Shown here: positions 57,334 to 64,000 of the stretch, in pieces
How the letters are laid out: every line of letters starts with the position of its first letter
Numbering within the stretch: the first letter of the stretch is position 1
Source of the DNA: Polyangia bacterium
GTDB taxonomy: Bacteria > Myxococcota_A > Polyangia > Fen-1088
Assembly: GCA_036268875.1 (NCBI GenBank)
Contig: DATATI010000063.1
Coordinates: 49,813 to 113,812, forward strand
Direction: 5' to 3'
DNA length: 64,000 nt
Position numbers and translations under genes: made by a program
The notes under the pieces: model-generated
Seen by the model: only the letters and a program-made list of their open reading frames with translations
The model's database searches: none
What the model was told of the DNA's origin: nothing

Positions 57334-57457
57334 GCCGTGAGCATGGCTCAGGTTCCCGGTTTGCGCCGACGAGATTATCGCCGGCGACGGCAATCGAAAT
57401 CCCGTGACGACGTCCTTCCCCGGTTCGTCCGCCGATGATAGAACACGCGTCGCATTC

Positions 57458-57530
57458 GGGCCCATAGCTCAGCTGGTAGAGCAGGGGACTTTTAATCCTC
57501 TGGTCGTAGGTTCGATCCCTACTGGGCTCA
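57458..57530 (+). tRNA. tRNA-Lys (anticodon TTT)
   Basis: A complete cloverleaf can be drawn: a 7-bp acceptor stem with one G-T pair, D arm with AGCTGGTA loop, anticodon stem GGGGA/TCCTC with loop CTTTTAA, and T arm GTAGG-TTCGATC-CCTAC. The discriminator is A and the CCA end is not encoded. It is 73 nt. Confidence 0.97.
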
Positions 57531-57561
57531 CTGAGATTGACCCCCGCTGATCGACCGGGCG

Positions 57562-57930
57562 CTACCCGCCCTCGATCTCGGGCGGGTTGGGATAGCGTCG
57601 ATCGATCTCGGCCATCGCCTCGAGCAGCGACCAGCCTTCGCGCCGCAGCCGCCACAATTCATTGAGGCGCTGATCCTGCCTGAGCTGTTCATCTAGCGCG
57701 CGCAACGCCCGCAACCGTTCATCCGATACCCGCACCTGTTCATCGATCACCTCGACCACCTCCTGTCGCTTGAGCCGCTCGCCCTCTTTCTTTCGCAACA
57801 GCGCCCGCTCTGCCGCCGCCCGCGCCCTGCCCTCATCGGCTCGCTGGCGCGCCTCCCGCCGCTCCTCCGCCGTCAGCTCTCCATCATCAATGAGAGGCAG
57901 CAAAGCCAGCAGTGAAAGGTTGCGTCCCAT
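57562..57930 (-). CDS. Hypothetical coiled-coil protein between two tRNAs
   Basis: This 122-residue protein starts with a short hydrophobic segment (LSLLALLPLIDD), not long enough for a sure signal. It is then almost all charged helix (LTAEERREARQRADEGRARA, LKRQEVVEVIDEQVRVSDER, LNELWRLRREGWSLLEAMAE). No family is recognised. It lies on the minus strand between tRNA-Lys and tRNA-Glu. Confidence 0.55.
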   Translation of the reverse strand: MGRNLSLLALLPLIDDGELTAEERREARQRADEGRARAAAERALLRKKEGERLKRQEVVEVIDEQVRVSDERLRALRALDEQLRQDQRLNELWRLRREGWSLLEAMAEIDRRYPNPPEIEGG

Positions 57931-58057
57931 CGTTCACTCGTCGTCCGATGAACTGATTATATGTTCAGGTACACCGACGTCAAGAACCCGGTGCGTGCCG
58001 GCGGCAAATCCTTGCGCTTCGCCGAGCGATTCCCTATACGTTGTCCCCTCCTCGCCG

Positions 58058-58132
58058 GACCCCATCGTCTAGCCCGGCCCAGGACAATGCCCTTTCAAGG
58101 CATGAACGCGGGTTCGAATCCCGCTGGGGTCG
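58058..58132 (+). tRNA. tRNA-Glu (anticodon TTC), island attachment locus
   Basis: The acceptor stem pairs GACCCCA with TGGGGTC. The anticodon stem is ATGCC/GGCAT with loop CTTTCAA, and the T arm is GCGGG-TTCGAAT-CCCGC. The discriminator is G and CCA is not encoded. It is 75 nt. A tyrosine integrase ends 5 bp beyond its 3' end, so its 3' half is the probable attachment site of a genomic island. Confidence 0.97.
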
Positions 58133-58136
58133 CTAC

Positions 58137-59294
58137 TTAACTAAGCGTAGTAACAGGTGCTTTCTGATTCGCGATCCGTGAAGTGCCGTCAGAGTGCCGT
58201 GGATTCGCAGGCGCTTCGAGCATCCGGATCCAGTCCGCGCCGGCCCCGGGAGAGAGGTGGGCGTAGCGCATCGTCATCGCGATCGTCGAGTGTCCCATCC
58301 ACTGTTGCACCTGGATGATCGGGACGCCCGCCATCGCCGCCTGCGAGCCGAACGAGTGCCGGAGATCGTGCCAGCGCAGCCGCCGCAGCCCCGCTCGCCG
58401 GCTGACCATCCAGAAGCGCTCGTGAAGCTGATCGAGCGTCAGGACTGATCCGTCCGGGTTGCAGAACACGCGATCGCTGCGGAGGTGTTTGATCTTCCGC
58501 AGCGCCGCCTCGAGCTTGGCCGTGAGCGGCACCTTCCGCTCCCGTCCGCTCTTGGTCGGTCCGACGATCCCGCGGGTCGACGATCGCCTGAACACAACCA
58601 GGTGGTTGTGCCAGTCAAGATCTCCCCACGCGAGCGCCAGCTGCTCTCCCGCCCTTGCGCCGGTGTGGACCGCGAACATGAGGAGCGCGCGCTCCTCCTC
58701 GTCGCGGCAGGCAGCGAGCAGCCGCTCCGTCTCTTCCCACGTGAAGAAGTCCCACGATGACTCGGGGACCTTCACGCGCGGCAGATCCGGAATGGCCGGG
58801 ATCTCGCCCCACTCCTTCGCAGAGGCGAGGATCCGCCTCAGCGTCGCCCGGACGTTCTTGATCGTCTTCTCCGCCAGAGCCTTCTTGTCTGGCAGCTTGG
58901 TGCGAAGACGCGCGAACAGTCGGGCGACCACCTCGCCGCTGATCCTGTCGAGTCGCAACCGCCCCAGCACCGGGAGGAGGTGGACCCGAACATGGATCTC
59001 CTTCTCGCGGATCGAGGTCGGACGATTGCCGACAGACTTCGGATAGGTGGAGAGCCAGCGCTCGGACACGAACTCTTGGAAAGTGGGTGCCTCCTTCTTG
59101 CCGTAGGTTCCCGCAAGCAACGAGGCGCGCAGATCTCGTTCGTACTGCTCCGCGCCTCGGAATGAATGGGCGGGAGAGGTCTTGCGGATCCTCTCTCGCC
59201 TCCCGTCTGAATGCTGGAGGTCGATGTCGACCACCCAGCTCGTCGTCACCGCGCCCGTCTTGCGGTCGCGGTACGTGCGTCGCCTCACGCTCAT
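58137..59294 (-). CDS. Tyrosine site-specific recombinase (integrase)
   Basis: This 385-residue phage-type integrase has an N-terminal arm-binding domain, a SAM-like core-binding domain (RPTSIREKEIHVRVHLLPVL) and a catalytic domain. The catalytic Arg is in HTGARAGEQLALAWGDLDW, the Lys near PTKSGRERKVPLT, H-x-x-R in WHDLRHSFGSQAAMAG, the second His in QQWMGHSTIAMTMRYAHL and Tyr in MRYAHLSP. It inserts the island at tRNA-Glu. The ATG at 59294 is backed by AGGAG upstream and overlaps the excisionase stop. Confidence 0.95.
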   Translation of the reverse strand: MSVRRRTYRDRKTGAVTTSWVVDIDLQHSDGRRERIRKTSPAHSFRGAEQYERDLRASLLAGTYGKKEAPTFQEFVSERWLSTYPKSVGNRPTSIREKEIHVRVHLLPVLGRLRLDRISGEVVARLFARLRTKLPDKKALAEKTIKNVRATLRRILASAKEWGEIPAIPDLPRVKVPESSWDFFTWEETERLLAACRDEEERALLMFAVHTGARAGEQLALAWGDLDWHNHLVVFRRSSTRGIVGPTKSGRERKVPLTAKLEAALRKIKHLRSDRVFCNPDGSVLTLDQLHERFWMVSRRAGLRRLRWHDLRHSFGSQAAMAGVPIIQVQQWMGHSTIAMTMRYAHLSPGAGADWIRMLEAPANPRHSDGTSRIANQKAPVTTLS

Positions 59295-59295
59295 G

Positions 59296-59601
59296 TCATC
59301 TCCTGCTTGAACGCGGGGCGCGACCATGGCCGTCAGCCATCCACGCTAGCACGCTGTCGCGATCGATCCGCACCTTCCGACCGATGCGCCGCACGCCCGG
59401 GATGTCGCCGCGGGAGATGGCTTCGTAGACCGAGCGGCGCCGGACCCGGAGCATCTTGGCGAGCTCGTCGGGCGTGAGCACCATCGGTAGGACGGGATCG
59501 GCGGCGCTGGCCGCTGGGGCGGCCACCGCCAGATCCGAACGGCCGGTGCGACCCGAACGCCGCATCTCGCGGGAGTCTTCGATGATCGTCGCTTCGTTCA
59601 C
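59296..59601 (-). CDS. Excisionase-like helix-turn-helix protein
   Basis: This protein of about 101 residues has a C-terminal winged helix of the excisionase/MerR type (LTPDELAKMLRVRRRSVYEA, ISRGDIPGVRRIGRKVRIDR, SVLAWMAD). The N-terminal 40 residues are linker-like and Ala-rich. Such proteins help the integrase excise its element or regulate it. It sits directly upstream of the integrase. Confidence 0.85.
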   Translation of the reverse strand: MNEATIIEDSREMRRSGRTGRSDLAVAAPAASAADPVLPMVLTPDELAKMLRVRRRSVYEAISRGDIPGVRRIGRKVRIDRDSVLAWMADGHGRAPRSSRR

Positions 59602-59794
59602 GGCCTGTTAGATCACTCGGGCGGCCGGATTCGGCGTTGCGGCTGAACACGGGGCCATCAGCTACGCGAGCCCGCCAGGGCGACGCCGTGATTCAGCCTC
59701 CCAAGTTGCCGCGGCCTGCGTCCTCGCCGGCTCGCGTCATCTCAGCGCTCGAGCAACCACGCTGCGCCGATCGCGCAAAAGGAGGACGGAGCGA

Positions 59795-59826
59795 GATCTC
59801 AAGATCAGCTATGCAGCCTTGAGATC
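59795..59826 (-). terminator. Hairpin at the end of the ATPase gene
   Basis: GATCTCAAG (59795-59803) and CTTGAGATC (59818-59826) form perfect 9-bp arms around a 14-nt loop that contains the ATPase stop codon. On the minus strand it is followed after about 12 nt by CCTCCTTTTG. It may end transcription of the cargo operon. Confidence is moderate because the stem overlaps coding sequence and the T-run is short. Confidence 0.4.
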
Positions 59827-62721
59827 GCCGGCCACCTCGGCAGTGACGATCGGTCCCTCGTCACGACTGAACTCGCGGAAGTCGTGGAAGACTACGCGTT
59901 GACCTTCGGCTCGGGCCCAAACGGAAAGCTTCTTCTTCAAGAGAAGGAACAGATTTCTGTCGGCGGTGCTCATGAGCACCTGCTTCGACTTCGCGACCCG
60001 TCGAACGACGTCGATAAAGTTGAGGATGTTGACGTCGTCCAGGTTCTGCACGGGCTCGTCGAGCATGATGAATCCTACTCGGTCGAGGGTGGCGGTAACC
60101 GCAAGTCCGAGAAAGATCGCTAGGGCCGCGCAATTCAACTGTCCGGTCGAACTATATAGGTGTGGTTCCACAACTCGATCGAGCCGGGCGTCGTTCAAGC
60201 CGAGGCTCCCACCCTCGTCGACCACAATCCGATTGAGATGCCGATAAGGGCTCAGCCCCGCCAGAATGCTATCAATTGCCTGCTGGAAGCGGCGCCGCGC
60301 CACCTGACCTTCATTTTCTATGTCGGTTCGGACATGCGCACGAATCGTCTCCAAGCTCTTGAGGGCCATTTCGAGACGACCGATATCCGTCTCACAACTT
60401 TCGATCTCGTGAACAATGTTCTGCAGCTCCGACTCGATCGTGGGCAATTCGTCGACGCCGGCTGCTTTCTGAATGGCATCCAGAATCTCCCTTGCGGCCC
60501 CCAACCACGACGAACGGATCCGTATCTTCTTGCTGCACTCGCCGACCACGTCATGTAGCGCCTGAACTGGCTCGCCACCCGTGTTCGAAAGCAGAGTCTT
60601 GGCCTCGGAGAGCGCGCGTGCTTCATCGTTCTGCACGCCCGCCAGGTCCGCGCCCGTCCGTCGGATTTCGGACTCGAGCGTGGCGCGCCGCTGTGCAAAC
60701 TCCTCGGCGCGACTCCGTGCCTCGGAAAGCGACCGCTGTTTTGCGGCAACCTCAGCTAGCACGCGTTCTAGTCGAGATCGTGCCTCCGAGAGTTGCGCAC
60801 GCAAGGTGTCCTCATCAGTGTCGCTTATGGGCGAAACAGCCACGCGCGCATCAGAAGCGAGGAGCGCGCGGGTCCGCTCCACACGTTCCTCTAACTGTTT
60901 CGTTCTTCCTCTAGAAGAGGTCTCGCGCTCCGCGCAGTCGGCCAGAGTCCTCTCCAGTTCGTCTACGCGAGCACGGCCTATCTCGATCTCACCCGTCAGC
61001 TGCGCCAGCCGGTCCGCCGACGCCTCCACGGGCGGGCTATCGAGTGAGGCCAGCGATGCATCACAAGCGGCTATCTCGACGGTGAGAGCCCGGCTCTCCG
61101 CGCCGATCAGCTCCACCTGACGTTCCGCATTCGCAGCTCGCTCGGCCGCGGCCTCAGCGACACGCGTTGCTTCGGCGATGCTCTCGTTACCTTCGATGTC
61201 GTCGGCAGGAAGCGTGGCTGTGCGCCCCACGTTATCGCGCAGGTCCTCTTCAGAAGCGTGGCCGTGACCACACAACGGGCATCGTTCAGGGTCGCCATGA
61301 GCAGCGCCTGCGTGCAAGGCTTCGCGGACGTCGTGAAGCGCCGCCATCAGGCGAGCGGTTGCATCACCCAGCTGTCGTTGAACCCGCAAACGCTCGGCAG
61401 TCTGGAGCGTCTCTTGCTGCGCGGCCAAAGCCTCAGCTCGTGCAGTTGCGGCGCGCGCGATCACGTCCTGGAGAGCGACCTCGAGGTGGGTCCGTCGCAA
61501 CTGGACAGTCTCCCTTTCCTTTCGCGTCGCCAGAGCACGAGCGTATGTTCCAGCCGTCGCAGTTGCTGCCGCCAGCGATTGTCGCGACTCGACGAGTTGT
61601 CTGTGAGCGCTCGCTCGAATGCCCTCGACTTCCGCAATCGCGGTCTTGAGAACGCTAAGATCGGCAAGAAGTCGCTCGACCTCGGCCTCCCGTAACCGGC
61701 GCTGCTCCACCAAGGCGCGTAGCGACGCGGTCTCGCGTTGTCTACCGATCAAGGTCGTCTCTACCTGCTCCAACTTTTGTCGATCGTCGAGGACCTTGGC
61801 GTGGCCTTTGGATAGGCTATCGAGCTCGGTCAAGATCGCTGCTTCTGCCTTCCCAACTGATTCGAGCTCTGCTGTCAGGCGCAGGCGTTCACTTTCTGCT
61901 CGAGCACGGAGGTCTCGAAGAAGCGGGAGCCGTTCAGCAAGGCGTGTCGCAGCGTCACCTCGTGCGCGAAGCGCCCGGATCTCCTCTTCCGCCGAGCTCA
62001 CATGAGAGTGCATGACCGCCACCGCTCCGGCAGTAGTCGACGGCAATTCGGTTCCGAAATGCTCCGCGGCACGCGCTCGGTGAGTGACCAGTGCTTGCCC
62101 TTGCAACAGGAAGGCCCTTTGTCGCTCCTCCAGTTCCGTCCGTCGCGTGCGTGCCGCGGCGAGGACCTCGCTATCCCGCCGCACTCGGATCGCGATGTCC
62201 CTCAGCGTGTTGTCCACATTTCTCTCAAAACGCTCAACGAATGGAATTCCGGACAGCGCAGCGATCAAGCTAGAGCGTCGATCCTGCGGACCCTTAATCA
62301 GATCTCGCATCTCCTCCTGAGCCAGGTATATGCAACGTCGCACGACGTCGGGGATGTCCGACGGGCGAGCGAACACAGACGAATCTCGAACCAGGTGGTC
62401 CGCCGGAGAGTAGCGAACGTCCTGAAATACCGCCGCGTTCCTGTCTCGCGTTAACCGCGTGGACCCGAAGAAAAGGTCTACCTGTGGGCGACCAGGCGCC
62501 CACAAGTTGAACAGAGCCCGATCTCCGTCCTGTCCAAGGCGCCAAGCATCACCAAATAGCGCCCAGTCGATCGCGTCGAAGACCGTGGTTTTTCCCAAGC
62601 CATTCGATCCGCCAAATACCGTTATTTGACCGCAGTCGAGGTTTAGATCTTTCGGAACACCCCTGAACTGCTTGATGTTTATCGACGTCAATGCCAGATC
62701 GACGGCGTCCACGGCGGTCAT
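59809..62721 (-). CDS. Rad50/SMC-like ATPase of a putative defence operon
   Basis: This 970-residue protein has an N-terminal Walker A (GGSNGLGKTT, residues 37-46), followed by an AQEEMRDLI element. Two long coiled-coil arms flank a hook with CPLC near residue 480. The C-terminal half of the ATPase has the signature region YSSTGQLNCAALAIFLGLA and Walker B FIMLDEPVQNLDD near residue 885. The head/coil/hook layout and CxxC point to Rad50-like or Lamassu-type (LmuB) SMC proteins rather than MukB or DndD. It is the last gene of a coupled operon (ATGA overlap with the previous gene), and the neighbours are unrelated to repair. Function as a phage or plasmid defence sensor is inferred. Confidence 0.85.
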   Translation of the reverse strand: MTAVDAVDLALTSINIKQFRGVPKDLNLDCGQITVFGGSNGLGKTTVFDAIDWALFGDAWRLGQDGDRALFNLWAPGRPQVDLFFGSTRLTRDRNAAVFQDVRYSPADHLVRDSSVFARPSDIPDVVRRCIYLAQEEMRDLIKGPQDRRSSLIAALSGIPFVERFERNVDNTLRDIAIRVRRDSEVLAAARTRRTELEERQRAFLLQGQALVTHRARAAEHFGTELPSTTAGAVAVMHSHVSSAEEEIRALRARGDAATRLAERLPLLRDLRARAESERLRLTAELESVGKAEAAILTELDSLSKGHAKVLDDRQKLEQVETTLIGRQRETASLRALVEQRRLREAEVERLLADLSVLKTAIAEVEGIRASAHRQLVESRQSLAAATATAGTYARALATRKERETVQLRRTHLEVALQDVIARAATARAEALAAQQETLQTAERLRVQRQLGDATARLMAALHDVREALHAGAAHGDPERCPLCGHGHASEEDLRDNVGRTATLPADDIEGNESIAEATRVAEAAAERAANAERQVELIGAESRALTVEIAACDASLASLDSPPVEASADRLAQLTGEIEIGRARVDELERTLADCAERETSSRGRTKQLEERVERTRALLASDARVAVSPISDTDEDTLRAQLSEARSRLERVLAEVAAKQRSLSEARSRAEEFAQRRATLESEIRRTGADLAGVQNDEARALSEAKTLLSNTGGEPVQALHDVVGECSKKIRIRSSWLGAAREILDAIQKAAGVDELPTIESELQNIVHEIESCETDIGRLEMALKSLETIRAHVRTDIENEGQVARRRFQQAIDSILAGLSPYRHLNRIVVDEGGSLGLNDARLDRVVEPHLYSSTGQLNCAALAIFLGLAVTATLDRVGFIMLDEPVQNLDDVNILNFIDVVRRVAKSKQVLMSTADRNLFLLLKKKLSVWARAEGQRVVFHDFREFSRDEGPIVTAEVAGDLKAA

Positions 62722-63245
62722 GGCAGAACTGCTCCCGACAACGCGGCAATAAGCGCGTCCACCTCCGCAGCTGGCCGCTTGATGCGAAGCAACACCTCAA
62801 GGGAGTCGCGCAGTGGACCAGACGCGATTCGGTCGAGCGCTCCTCGCAGAGGATCGGTTCGTTTCTCTCCCGCCGGATCACCGGACAGGTCGCCCGTCAC
62901 GGGAGCAAAGAAGGGCGGGAACGCTTCGCCTTGAACAAGCGCGATCTTTCGACTCCTTGAAAGATCGCGATTTATCCGGTCGACGTGGCCAATGGCGGTT
63001 GACGGGTCACCATGGAGTGCGACAACGAGGACGACATTCCAGAGTTCATCGTCGCGAAGCGTAGCGGTCCCGTCGAGCGCGTCGTACGCCGCGCGCATTT
63101 CCTGGTCAGCGTCGTCCGGCCAAGTCCGAACTAGCCCTACCACAAGGTCGCGAACGCGAACCCATGCGCGATCGGGAGTGTCGACAAGGATGTCGCACGT
63201 CTGGGGAGCAACCCCGGTTTTGAGGTCTTCAAGAGCTCCCGTCAC
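62718..63245 (-). CDS. Small partner protein of the SMC-like ATPase
   Basis: This 175-residue protein starts at a GTG whose GTGA overlaps the preceding stop. It is all helical by appearance (DLVVGLVRTWPDDADQEMRA, LWNVVLVVALHGDP, RINRDLSRSRKIALV) with an acidic middle. No family is recognised. Its size and position between an upstream gene and the ATPase match the small middle component of ABC three-component systems or LmuC of Lamassu. That comparison is by layout only. Confidence 0.75.
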   Translation of the reverse strand: MTGALEDLKTGVAPQTCDILVDTPDRAWVRVRDLVVGLVRTWPDDADQEMRAAYDALDGTATLRDDELWNVVLVVALHGDPSTAIGHVDRINRDLSRSRKIALVQGEAFPPFFAPVTGDLSGDPAGEKRTDPLRGALDRIASGPLRDSLEVLLRIKRPAAEVDALIAALSGAVLP

Positions 63246-63886
63246 GCCGCCATCTCCTCGATGCGATCGTGCAGATCGCCAGATCGCGCCAAGGTCCAGA
63301 ATTGCTGTCCGACCAACGATGGCACTGTCGGTACCGCGACTTGGGCGGCGTGAATGTGACCGACGGGAGGGACGGTTCCCGCGGACGCAGGCAAGGTTGG
63401 AGGTGCCGGCTGCGCGCGAAGGACAATCGTCGGAGTTGCAGAGAACCGACTGCCCGGACTCGGGCGATACCGGGAGATAAACTCCGCGACACCCAACATG
63501 CTCCAGCCTAACAAGAAGACCCGCGATCTAGCGCCCACTGCGAGTCGGACGTTCCCCGTCGCTTCGATGGGATCGAGTTGAACGGAAATGCCGCAATCTC
63601 GCAGTGTCGCGATAGCCAGGGCAAGCTCGGACACGGCGCCCGGGAGATCGCCCTGGTACAGCAGGTCGAAGTTCTCCCGATGTGGCCAGCAGAGACAATT
63701 CCCAGCCGGTGCATGGCTTGCGTGGTTGTCGTGCGTCGTCTGACCACTCTGGATCAGGGCAGAGTCCATAAGATTCGACAGTAGGTTGGCGGATGTCTTC
63801 AGCTGTTCCTCGACCGATGGCAAGAGGCCTGCTGGCCCCAGGTGCGCCGTTCCTAGTGCCAATGCCAGTCGGTTAAGCGCGGGCAT
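63242..63886 (-). pseudogene. 5'-truncated first gene of the SMC-like operon
   Basis: The open frame of 214 residues can be read from an ATG at 63886, but its first dozen codons lie in the end of an IS4-family element. The authentic part begins near 63850 (HLGPAGLLPSVEEQLKTSAN and onward). It contains FDLLYQGDLPGAVSELALAI, RSRVFLLGWSMLGVAEFISR, a Pro-rich linker and a helical C-terminus (QFWTLARSGDLHDRIEEMAA). No family is recognised. The intact gene probably encoded a longer protein, perhaps an effector, interrupted by the insertion. It overlaps the next gene by 4 bp. Confidence 0.6.
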
Positions 63887-64000
63887 CAGGCCGCTTCCTG
63901 GCGTAGTTACTCATCTTGATCTTCACGGCGCGGGGATATCGACGCTCTGAACGTCGGGGAGGCAGGACCAGACGGGCAATTCTGGCCCGGAGCCGAGCGA
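63854..64000 (-). mobile_element. IS4-family insertion sequence, right end visible
   Basis: The end of the element appears at about 63854-63876, where TAGTGCCAATGCCAGTCGG followed by TTAAG closely resembles IS4 terminal repeats (compare TAATGCCGATCAGTTAAG of IS4). The transposase C-terminus lies just inside. The exact end and any target duplication cannot be fixed without the other end, which lies outside the window. Confidence 0.6.
63873..64000 (-). CDS. IS4-family transposase, C-terminal fragment
   Basis: The frame is open from the right edge to a TAA at 63873 and encodes 41 residues. It ends in [19 protein letters not shown], which matches the C-terminal PR-x-x-K-x-KMSNY motif of IS4 transposases. 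The rest of the gene lies outside the window. Its 3' end overlaps the apparent start of the truncated cargo gene by 14 bp, which shows that start is not native. Confidence 0.75.
   Translation of the reverse strand, partial: ARLRARIARLVLPPRRSERRYPRAVKIKMSNYARKRPDARA

Larger units (their letters stand above)
58133..64000. mobile_element. Left end of a tRNA-Glu genomic island
   Basis: It begins at the 3' end of tRNA-Glu and carries an inward-oriented integrase and excisionase gene pair. The cargo operon of SMC-like ATPase and two partners follows, and then the start of an IS4-family element. It runs beyond the right edge, so the far attachment repeat cannot be seen. Its genes have a less extreme GC bias by eye than the chromosomal backbone to the left. 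Boundaries are inferred from gene context. Confidence 0.75.

Noticed and set aside
57334..57465. N-terminal extension of the DAC-like protein
   Set aside because: The earliest ATG lies inside tRNA-Lys; the ATG at 57333 is preferred.
59809..63886. Assignment of the island operon to Wadjet or Dnd
   Set aside because: The ATPase has a CxxC hook rather than a MukB-like hinge, no JetD or DndC partner is present, and the gene order differs.

Overview
The window is GC-rich bacterial chromosome with dense codon-biased genes and many translationally coupled operons. It probably comes from a myxobacterium-like member of the Myxococcota (former Deltaproteobacteria). That call is an inference from several traits: many lipoproteins and secreted repeat, FN3 or CBM proteins, a Hanks-type Ser/Thr kinase, histidine-kinase phosphorelays, -24/-12 (sigma-54) promoter matches, a HelD-like helicase and multiheme c-type cytochromes. 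No rRNA or marker gene is present to settle it.

Layout. 1-3144: a lipoprotein cut by the left edge, then a coupled four-gene envelope operon (membrane protein, DUF4266, DUF3570, TlpA-like thioredoxin). 3198-7861: regulatory block with a GAF-GGDEF protein, a FlgM-like anti-sigma factor, a lipoprotein, a FliA-type sigma factor and an NtrC-type response regulator. A -24/-12 promoter candidate and palindromes lie between the last two. 7959-14178: aromatic amino acid block. An IMPase-family gene and pheA (phenylalanine synthesis) are divergent from fahA-maiA-hpd-hmgA, the tyrosine/homogentisate degradation operon. 14220-18284: a three-protein phosphorelay. 18591-20618: a secreted alpha/beta hydrolase. 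20635-28861: a partial Complex I operon, nuoE-F-J-K-L-M-N, without nuoG, nuoH or nuoI, in which NuoL carries a PKD-like C-terminal extension. 28951-31881: a CBM6-like secreted protein, a tiny exported protein with LATGNG repeats behind a strong sigma-54 promoter match, and a DUF1707 protein. 32085-35099: a class II amidotransferase and a GMC oxidoreductase with its Tat-exported small subunit. 35136-37816: a secreted protein, a FecR-like anti-sigma factor and a frameshifted ECF sigma gene. 37924-48035: a HEAT-repeat lipoprotein, dusB, a low-complexity gene-free stretch, a four-heme lipoprotein, rny, a 5-formyl-THF cyclo-ligase, a probable 6S RNA, zapA, small exported proteins and a propeller/di-heme protein. 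48082-57333: HelD-like helicase, prfC, an FN3 protein, small lipoproteins, a Ser/Thr kinase behind a sigma-54 promoter match, and a DAC-like (c-di-AMP synthase-like) protein.

57458-64000: tRNA-Lys, then tRNA-Glu with a tyrosine integrase abutting its 3' end. This is the left end of a genomic island running off the right edge. Its cargo is an operon of a 5'-truncated gene, a small protein and a Rad50/SMC-like ATPase with a CxxC hook. The layout recalls Lamassu or ABC three-component defence systems. The first gene has been cut by an IS4-family element entering from the right edge. This is the best candidate here for an undescribed system, but the copy may be inactivated.

Recurring themes are sigma-54-type promoters in front of a sigma-28 gene, a secreted repeat peptide and a Ser/Thr kinase, and short frameshifts in two genes that could be real decay or assembly errors.
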